Source of the DNA: DATLBY01 sp035526665 | GTDB lineage: Bacteria; Acidobacteriota; Terriglobia; Bryobacterales; Bryobacteraceae | DNA: 7,271 nt | Direction of reading: 5' to 3' | Assembly: GCA_035526665.1 (NCBI GenBank) | Contig: DATLBY010000466.1 | Location: 1-7,271, forward strand | Made by a program: the position numbers and the translations under genes | Part shown: positions 1 through 5,024 of the stretch, one piece after another | Position numbering within the stretch: position 1 is the stretch's first letter | Layout: each line of letters starts with the position of its first letter | The notes under the pieces: generated by a model | What the model saw: the letters and a program-made list of their open reading frames with translations, nothing else | Databases searched by the model: none | What the model was told of the DNA's origin: nothing

Positions 1-1091
1 GCGATCCTCATCTCCACTTCAAAGGCCGGCAGTTTGCGGTCATGATAGAGGCCTTGGATCACATTCATCCGGCCCGGCTTACCGGCCGTTGTACTCGCTT
101 GGGCAAAAACAGGCGCCTGGGCGGCGGAAAACGTTTTACCCTCTGACCAAACCCGAAACACGCCGTCGAGCAGCGGTTTCAGCGCCCCGGAGACGTCAGG
201 CGGTCCATTCAGATACTCATTCGTCTCGGTGTTGTGAACCGTCAGGAAGAAGTCCACCCGCTTGCCTGCATCCACCCAGTCCAATATGGCGTGCCTCTCA
301 GCAGCTATCTCCGGCATCTTCACCGGATCCACAAGGTCCCAATTGCGATTCAGATCGTAGCCGTGCCGGTTGAATCGCACTCCCCCGTGAGCCACTCCAT
401 CCGGGTCGCACAGCGGCAGTATCTTCAAGATCGTCTCGCGCCGGATCCGGGCGGCAAGCGGATCCCCGGATGTGACAGAACGGATGAGGCCCTCGCCGGT
501 CCAGGAACTCCCGGCCTCCCACGCGTGTTGGCGGAACATCAACCAGATAACCTTTTTGCCATCATCCGGATAGCTGGTATCCGTGATCGTGAGAAGCGGA
601 ATCTCGCGCCCCTCGACGCTCCTGCCCACCGATGTTCGTCGTACATGTGGACTCTTCGAGACATCCCGCACCAGATTCGCAAATGTACTATTCGTGTAGG
701 GTGGAACATGCGCAATCCATAGCCGGTCCGATTTGGACGCAATCCGGAATCGCAGTTTGGGCTCCGCGGCATCGAAGACTGCGTCCTCCACCGGATGCCA
801 TGTCACCTGGTCGTAGCTGTAAAACGGAGGCGTATCCTGCGTGATCGCACCCTTGTTGGGCCGATAGTTGTACTCGCCGGGGAGATCGACCATGTCGAAG
901 GTCAGAGTCCGGTCTTTGGCATGATCGACACGGAAGTAATACCAGCTCGCCTGCCGGTTACGGCCGTTTTGATCCACTTGGCCCAGGACGTGAGCGCGGT
1001 ATTGATGCGGGCCCACATTCTCGACACGGCCGAGGCTTCCACCTTCGAAGTCTGCCGTTATGGAGATCACGGCGGCAAATAACAACAGCAT
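1..1091 (-). CDS. Exported M14 zinc carboxypeptidase, cytosolic-carboxypeptidase-like (partial, 3' end missing)
   Basis: Reading the minus strand from ATG at 1091 gives 363 codons with no stop before the window edge, so the C-terminus is missing. Residues 1-13 are hydrophobic (LLLFAAVISITA), a likely signal peptide. Residues about 30-135 match the beta-sandwich domain that precedes the catalytic domain in cytosolic-carboxypeptidase-type M14 enzymes (SWYYFRV, then a PPYT motif). The catalytic domain follows: zinc ligands H189 and E192 in HAWEAGSSW, a CDPDGV motif (228-233), the substrate-binding NR pair in GYDLNRNW (N248, R249), the third zinc ligand H286 in TVHNTET, and a likely catalytic glutamate E358 in AFEVEM. 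All residues needed for metallocarboxypeptidase activity are therefore visible. The family removes C-terminal amino acids; the substrate cannot be read here. GTG at 1115 would add eight residues (MRRERYQT), giving a better basic n-region, with GGTGGAG just upstream; the ATG has AGGGAG about 12 nt upstream. The gene is divergent from the aldolase gene. Confidence 0.9.
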   Translation of the reverse strand, partial: MLLLFAAVISITADFEGGSLGRVENVGPHQYRAHVLGQVDQNGRNRQASWYYFRVDHAKDRTLTFDMVDLPGEYNYRPNKGAITQDTPPFYSYDQVTWHPVEDAVFDAAEPKLRFRIASKSDRLWIAHVPPYTNSTFANLVRDVSKSPHVRRTSVGRSVEGREIPLLTITDTSYPDDGKKVIWLMFRQHAWEAGSSWTGEGLIRSVTSGDPLAARIRRETILKILPLCDPDGVAHGGVRFNRHGYDLNRNWDLVDPVKMPEIAAERHAILDWVDAGKRVDFFLTVHNTETNEYLNGPPDVSGALKPLLDGVFRVWSEGKTFSAAQAPVFAQASTTAGKPGRMNVIQGLYHDRKLPAFEVEMRI

Positions 1092-1170
1092 GGTCTGGTA
1101 TCTCTCCCTACGCACCAATCTCCACCATATGGGGGCAAGGGATCAACTACCGGAAATTGGCTGCCACCAC

Positions 1171-1200
1171 TTGCGCTCGGTCGCCCGTTGCACATAAGAT
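1171..1200 (+). promoter_or_regulatory. Candidate sigma-70-type promoter for the aldolase/PQQ dehydrogenase operon
   Basis: TTGCGC at 1171-1176 and TAAGAT at 1195-1200 are separated by 18 nt and resemble -35 and -10 boxes. Transcription would start near 1207, leaving a leader of about 22 nt before the ATG at 1229. The match is imperfect and was found by eye. I saw no convincing promoter for the divergent carboxypeptidase gene in the same 137-nt gap. Confidence 0.35.
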
Positions 1201-1216
1201 TCAATAGATTCCATCC

Positions 1217-1222
1217 AAGGAG
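1217..1222 (+). promoter_or_regulatory. Ribosome binding site of the aldolase gene
   Basis: AAGGAG lies 6 nt before the ATG at 1229. This is a near-perfect Shine-Dalgarno sequence and supports that start, which also gives a complete signal peptide. Confidence 0.75.
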
Positions 1223-1228
1223 TGGCTC

Positions 1229-2104
1229 ATGATCCACACAAGACAACGAAACAGCGGCGTGATCGGTCTTCTCGCAGCGATAAGTTTGCTCGGCGCGCTT
1301 CCCGCCTCCGCGCAATCCGGCTCGCCCCGGATCTTTAATACGGTCAAGCAGAAGCTGGCAGCCGGCAAGCAAGTGGTAGGTGGAACCGTTGCCATACCGG
1401 ACCCGGATACCTACTGCGCCATGGCGAACTCCGGTTTCGACTTTCTTTGGATCGAGATGCAGCACAGCCCCATGACCTATCAGGACGTGGCCCACATGAT
1501 CATGAGCTGCAAGGGCGCCCCTGCGATGCCGTTTATACGGATTCCGGACGCCACAGAGGGCGATATACAGAAAGCCGTGGACATGGGCGCGGTGGGAATC
1601 ATTATCCCGATGGTGGAAGATATGAAAAAAGTTCGGGACGCCATTAAGTTTGCCAACTATCCACCCCTTGGAAAACGCAGCCAGGGGGGCGGGCAGTATG
1701 GCGCAATGTGGGGTCCGGATTACCGGCAGATCGCTAACGCCAACATCATGATCGTCGCCATGATTGAATCGCCTGCTGGAGTCGCTATTGCCGAAGAGAT
1801 CGCGTCGACGCCGGGAGTGGACGTCGTGTTCGTCGCCAGCACCGATTTGGGCAGCTTTTCCGGCGCGAAACAGGGCGACCCGAAATACGAAGCCCTGGTA
1901 ACCAAGATTCATGATGCCACTCTAACGGCCAAGAAGAAGCTCGCTGGACCTCTAGCCTGGAAATCCACACGCAAGGACTACACGTTTTTTCAGGGCCCCA
2001 CGGAAACATCGCTCATCAAGACCGGCGCGCGGATAGAGCTTGGGGGAGCGGTTCCGGGCGAAGCGAAGAAGGGCGTGGCTCCCATCGAAGGCGCAGAGAA
2101 GTAA
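1229..2104 (+). CDS. HpcH/HpaI-family class II aldolase with a signal peptide
   Basis: The protein has 291 residues. The family cleaves or forms 2-keto-3-deoxy or 4-hydroxy-2-oxo acids by a metal-dependent retro-aldol reaction releasing pyruvate. Compared from memory with E. coli HpaI (H45, R70, D84, E149, D175), the equivalents are H79 in the MQHSP motif, R104 in FIRIP, D118 in VDMGAVG, E180 in MIESPAG and D206 in STDLGSFSG. The spacings H-R (25), H-D (39) and E-D (26) are identical, so the catalytic dyad and both metal ligands seem intact. HpaI D42 and E44 are replaced by E76 and Q78. Most members are cytoplasmic and about 250-270 residues long. This one starts with a basic stretch, a hydrophobic core (about 10-24) and an ASA cleavage site at 26-28, so it should be exported. 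The C-terminus is a lysine-rich tail. The next gene begins 3 nt after the stop, indicating an operon. The substrate is unknown; sugar-acid derivatives are a guess from context. Confidence 0.9.
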   Translation: MIHTRQRNSGVIGLLAAISLLGALPASAQSGSPRIFNTVKQKLAAGKQVVGGTVAIPDPDTYCAMANSGFDFLWIEMQHSPMTYQDVAHMIMSCKGAPAMPFIRIPDATEGDIQKAVDMGAVGIIIPMVEDMKKVRDAIKFANYPPLGKRSQGGGQYGAMWGPDYRQIANANIMIVAMIESPAGVAIAEEIASTPGVDVVFVASTDLGSFSGAKQGDPKYEALVTKIHDATLTAKKKLAGPLAWKSTRKDYTFFQGPTETSLIKTGARIELGGAVPGEAKKGVAPIEGAEK

Positions 2105-2107
2105 AAC

Positions 2108-4219
2108 GTGAGGAGTGGCGTGAGATTTTTGCTGCTGGCGGCACTCCTGCTGCCTGGAACCTTATCCTCTGGCGAAAAATGGAAGTCTAGCGATTGGCCT
2201 GTAGCCGGCGGCCCGGGCGGTATGCGCTACTCCCCGCTGGACCAGATCAACCCGCGGAATGTGCATAAGCTGCAAGCCGCCTGGACCTTCGACACGGGAG
2301 ACGGATATGAAGGGTCGGAATTGCAGTGCAATCCGATTGTTGTGGATGGGGTGCTTTACGCCACAACTCCACGGCTGCGCGTAATTGCACTGGACGCCGC
2401 CACCGGTAAACTGCTGTGGGATTTTGACACCCGCAGAGGCGTAAAGGTGAGCGGCAAGCAGCGGAGCCGCGGACTGAGCTACTGGGCGTCCGGGGCAGAG
2501 CGCCGCATCTTTGCCGGGATCAATGAGTACATCTACAGTCTGGATGCCCTGACCGGAAAATCGGTGGAAGCGTTCGGGGAAGGTGGCCGCATCGATCTGC
2601 GCAAAGGCTTGCGGGAGGGGGGCGATTCGCTGACGGTCCGTGCGACGAGCCCCGGCGTCGTGTATAAAGACCTGCTCATCCAGGGAACCCTGGTCTCTGA
2701 AGATTTGCCGGCCGCCCCGGGACACATCCGCGCGTTCGATGTGCGAACCGGGAAAGTACGCTGGATGTTCCGCACGATTCCGCAGCCGGGGGAGTTTGGC
2801 TACGAGACATGGCCGAAAGACGCCTGGAAGAATATCGGCGGGGCAAACTCCTGGCCGGGACTGACCCTCGATGAAAAAAATGGCATGGTATTCGTTCCAA
2901 CCGGCTCGGCCTCGTTTGACTTTTACGGCGCCAACCGGATTGGCGATAATCTGTTTGCCAATTGTCTGCTTGCCTTGAATGCGGAAACCGGCCAGCGGAT
3001 CTGGCACTTCCAGTTTGTGCGGCACGATGTGTGGGACCGGGACCTGCCCTCCGCGCCAACCCTCGTTCAAGTGCAACGAAACGGCGCCAAGGTGGATGCG
3101 GTAGCGCAGATCACTAAGTCAGGTTTCGTCTGGGTATTCGAGCGAACCACCGGCAAGACGCTCTTTCCCTATAAAGAGATCGAGGCACCGGCAAGCGACG
3201 TGGATGGTGAGGTGCTCGCCCGCACACAGTTGCTGCCGCTGAAACCTGCTCCTTTCGCCCGCCAGCAACTGACCGAGGAGATGCTTACCAATCGGACCCC
3301 GGAAGCGCACCAGGCGGTGCTGGAGCACTTTCGCAAGCTACGCAACGGGGGGCAGTTCACGCCACCCAGCTTGGAAGGAACCGTTGTATTTCCGGGCTTT
3401 GATGGCGGCGGCGAATGGGGCGGCGCGGCGTTCGATCCGGATACCGGAGTCTTCTATGTGAATGCCAACGAGATGGCCTGGATCCTGCGCCTGGTGCCGC
3501 GCGCCGACCGCAAGGGTATTCCGACGGCCGCGGCGGCCTACCAGCAGCATTGCGCAGGTTGTCACCGGCCGGACCGCGCCGGCACTCCGCCGGAGTTTCC
3601 TTCATTATTGGATCTCCAGCCCAAACGAAGTCCGCAGGAAGTGCTCACTACAATCCGTAAAGGCGCAGGCCGGATGCCCGGTTTCGCCCATCTGGGAGAG
3701 CCCACCCTCGACGCGATCACGCAGTTTGTTCTCACCGGCAAGGATGCTCCGATTGGCGGTGCCGAGCACCAGACCGCATCGGGTCCGCCGCGTTTGAAAT
3801 ACGGCATCGATGGCTATAACAAATTCCTGGATCCCGACGGTTATCCGGCTGTTGCCCCGCCCTGGGGAACGCTGAATGCGATCCAACTCAACACGGGTAA
3901 ATATAACTGGAAGATTCCATTCGGCGAGATTCCCGCGCTGGCGGCGAAAGGAATGACGGGCACAGGTTCTGAGAACTACGGCGGCGGGGTGGTGACTCGG
4001 GGTGGCCTGCTCTTCATAGGTGCGACGAACTTCGACCGCAAGCTCCACGCCTTTGACAAGAAAACAGGAAAACTGCTGTGGGAAACCACGCTGCCGGCAG
4101 CCGGCAATGCGACCCCGGCGGTGTATCAGGTGAAAGGACGCCAGTACATCGTGATCGCGGCAGGCGGCGGGAAAGTTCCACCCAGCGGCGGGAGCTACAT
4201 TGCTTTCGCGCTCCAGTAA
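2108..4219 (+). CDS. PQQ-dependent dehydrogenase (membrane glucose dehydrogenase-like) with inserted cytochrome c domain
   Basis: A 703-residue quinoprotein with an N-terminal signal peptide (hydrophobic about 7-16), so periplasmic. It lacks the N-terminal membrane helices of E. coli-type glucose dehydrogenase. The eight-bladed propeller is marked by PQQ-type repeats such as ALDAATGKLLW (94-104), SLDALTGK (144-151), ALNAETGQRIW (289-299), the 591-601 repeat and AFDKKTGKLLW (648-658). HDVWDRDLPSAP (306-317) and K337 match the E. coli enzyme's catalytic Asp466 and Lys493, 27 residues apart in both (from memory). No adjacent cysteine pair is present, unlike PQQ alcohol dehydrogenases. Residues about 472-548 form a c-type cytochrome: CAGCH at 482-486 binds haem and M523 in GRMPGF is the likely axial ligand. 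The propeller resumes at about 564. Electrons would pass from PQQH2 to this haem and on to a periplasmic carrier. Glucose or another sugar or polyol is the likely substrate class but is not proven. GTG at 2108 is used here; an in-frame GTG at 2120 is equally possible. Confidence 0.92.
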   Translation: MRSGVRFLLLAALLLPGTLSSGEKWKSSDWPVAGGPGGMRYSPLDQINPRNVHKLQAAWTFDTGDGYEGSELQCNPIVVDGVLYATTPRLRVIALDAATGKLLWDFDTRRGVKVSGKQRSRGLSYWASGAERRIFAGINEYIYSLDALTGKSVEAFGEGGRIDLRKGLREGGDSLTVRATSPGVVYKDLLIQGTLVSEDLPAAPGHIRAFDVRTGKVRWMFRTIPQPGEFGYETWPKDAWKNIGGANSWPGLTLDEKNGMVFVPTGSASFDFYGANRIGDNLFANCLLALNAETGQRIWHFQFVRHDVWDRDLPSAPTLVQVQRNGAKVDAVAQITKSGFVWVFERTTGKTLFPYKEIEAPASDVDGEVLARTQLLPLKPAPFARQQLTEEMLTNRTPEAHQAVLEHFRKLRNGGQFTPPSLEGTVVFPGFDGGGEWGGAAFDPDTGVFYVNANEMAWILRLVPRADRKGIPTAAAAYQQHCAGCHRPDRAGTPPEFPSLLDLQPKRSPQEVLTTIRKGAGRMPGFAHLGEPTLDAITQFVLTGKDAPIGGAEHQTASGPPRLKYGIDGYNKFLDPDGYPAVAPPWGTLNAIQLNTGKYNWKIPFGEIPALAAKGMTGTGSENYGGGVVTRGGLLFIGATNFDRKLHAFDKKTGKLLWETTLPAAGNATPAVYQVKGRQYIVIAAGGGKVPPSGGSYIAFALQ
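2111..2115 (+). promoter_or_regulatory. AGGAG that may decide the PQQ dehydrogenase start
   Basis: AGGAG lies just inside the reading frame that starts at GTG 2108 and 4 nt before a second in-frame GTG at 2120. If it is the working Shine-Dalgarno sequence, translation starts at 2120 and the protein begins MRFLLLAALLLPG, a compact signal peptide. Upstream of 2108 only the weaker GAGAAG is seen. The choice affects four residues. Confidence 0.4.
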
Positions 4220-4220
4220 G

Positions 4221-5024
4221 TCACTCGCAAATGTATTCGAAGCGCAAACGAGCCTGCCCCAGCAGAATCTCGTCTCCCGGCTCCAGCGGAACACCTTTGC
4301 TGGCGCCTTTGGGCACCGGGACAACACCTCCACCGCGCAGCACGGTGGTCCCGTAGGCGCTGCGATCGTCGAAGAGACGGTATTGAGCACTCATGGCATC
4401 AAACTCCAGGTGCGCATGGCTGCGGGAGACGGTTGAGTTCGGCTCGCCGGATTGGTCTTCGAAGGCGACATCGTTGCGCCGGACCAGACGCTCCCGGCTG
4501 TCCAGCACATTCGCGAGGCGTCCCAGGTTGACCCGGTTTCGCCGTAGTTGGTAAACCGGCTGCCCGGCCTGGCCCGAGAGGACAGTAAGCGAAATTTCGG
4601 GCACCGCCGCCTGAGCGCTTCGGCCCTCCCCACTTTGGTACAGCACGTCGAAGCCACGCGCACTGACATCCTCCGGCAGATCCTCCACCAGTTCGACCTC
4701 CACGCGAAAGCGCGCGGGGAGCTCCACTGCGTCATCCTCCAGGCGCAGGCGGATATCCCGGGCGAGGGCGTCCGCCTCCACAAAAATAAGCTCGTAAGAT
4801 CGCCGCCGTTTCAAATCGGGCAACAATACCTGAACAGTAAGTTGCGGGTAGGCAAAAACCCGACGGCCTCTCGGCAGAAGATCCACGCGGGTGGCAATCT
4901 CATCCAGAATCGCGCGATGGACTTCAATCAATTCCCGTTTTTCGCCTGATTCCTGGGAATTAGACCGGAGAAGTCCCCGCAATTTTTCGTCGATACGGCG
5001 CTCCAGCTCATGCAGGCGGCTCAT
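4221..5024 (-). CDS. FHA-domain protein with FhaA-like N-terminal domain
   Basis: A 267-residue cytoplasmic protein with no signal peptide or membrane segment. The N-terminal part (about 1-130) begins with a charged helix (LHELERRIDEKLRGLL). It resembles in layout the N-terminal domain of actinobacterial FhaA (DUF3662), with YPQLTVQVLLPD at 59-70 and ARDIRLRL at 88-95; this is recalled likeness, not an alignment. The C-terminal part (about 145-265) is a forkhead-associated domain, which binds phosphothreonine peptides. It shows LGR (167-169), SRSH (200-203) holding the usual phosphate-binding Ser and structural His, and AYGT (223-226) where most FHA domains have an N-G-T motif. The start ATG overlaps the stop of the SEDS-PBP gene (ATGA), so the two are probably translationally coupled. 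The likely role is to bring a Ser/Thr-phosphorylated partner to the wall-synthesis machinery. The gene ends one base from the convergent PQQ dehydrogenase gene. Confidence 0.85.
   Translation of the reverse strand: MSRLHELERRIDEKLRGLLRSNSQESGEKRELIEVHRAILDEIATRVDLLPRGRRVFAYPQLTVQVLLPDLKRRRSYELIFVEADALARDIRLRLEDDAVELPARFRVEVELVEDLPEDVSARGFDVLYQSGEGRSAQAAVPEISLTVLSGQAGQPVYQLRRNRVNLGRLANVLDSRERLVRRNDVAFEDQSGEPNSTVSRSHAHLEFDAMSAQYRLFDDRSAYGTTVLRGGGVVPVPKGASKGVPLEPGDEILLGQARLRFEYICE
5021..5024 (-). other. ATGA stop/start overlap (translational coupling)
   Basis: On the minus strand ATGA carries both the start of the FHA gene (ATG, 5024-5022) and the stop of the SEDS-PBP gene (TGA, 5023-5021). The only Shine-Dalgarno-like sequence upstream is GAGAGAG, 4 nt away and weak. 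Initiation by ribosomes finishing the upstream gene is therefore likely, which would tie the amounts of the two proteins together. Confidence 0.85.

Noticed and set aside
234..722. 162-codon plus-strand open frame at the left end
   Set aside because: The opposite strand encodes an uninterrupted M14 carboxypeptidase with all its active-site motifs, so this is a shadow.
1116..1160. Promoter for the carboxypeptidase gene (TTGATC with TATGGT on the minus strand)
   Set aside because: The spacing between the boxes is about 12 nt, too short for a standard promoter; no better pair was seen.
1067..1912. Long open frame on the minus strand opposite the aldolase gene (281 codons)
   Set aside because: It lies antisense to a well-supported gene, shows no recognisable motif, and its composition is what a GC-rich shadow frame gives.
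2162..3076. 304-codon minus-strand open frame opposite the PQQ dehydrogenase
   Set aside because: It is antisense to conserved propeller sequence, with no domain, signal peptide or membrane segment recognised.
3605..4390. 261-codon minus-strand open frame spanning the dehydrogenase and FHA gene ends
   Set aside because: It overlaps both real genes, has no coherent motifs, and would cross the convergent junction implausibly.
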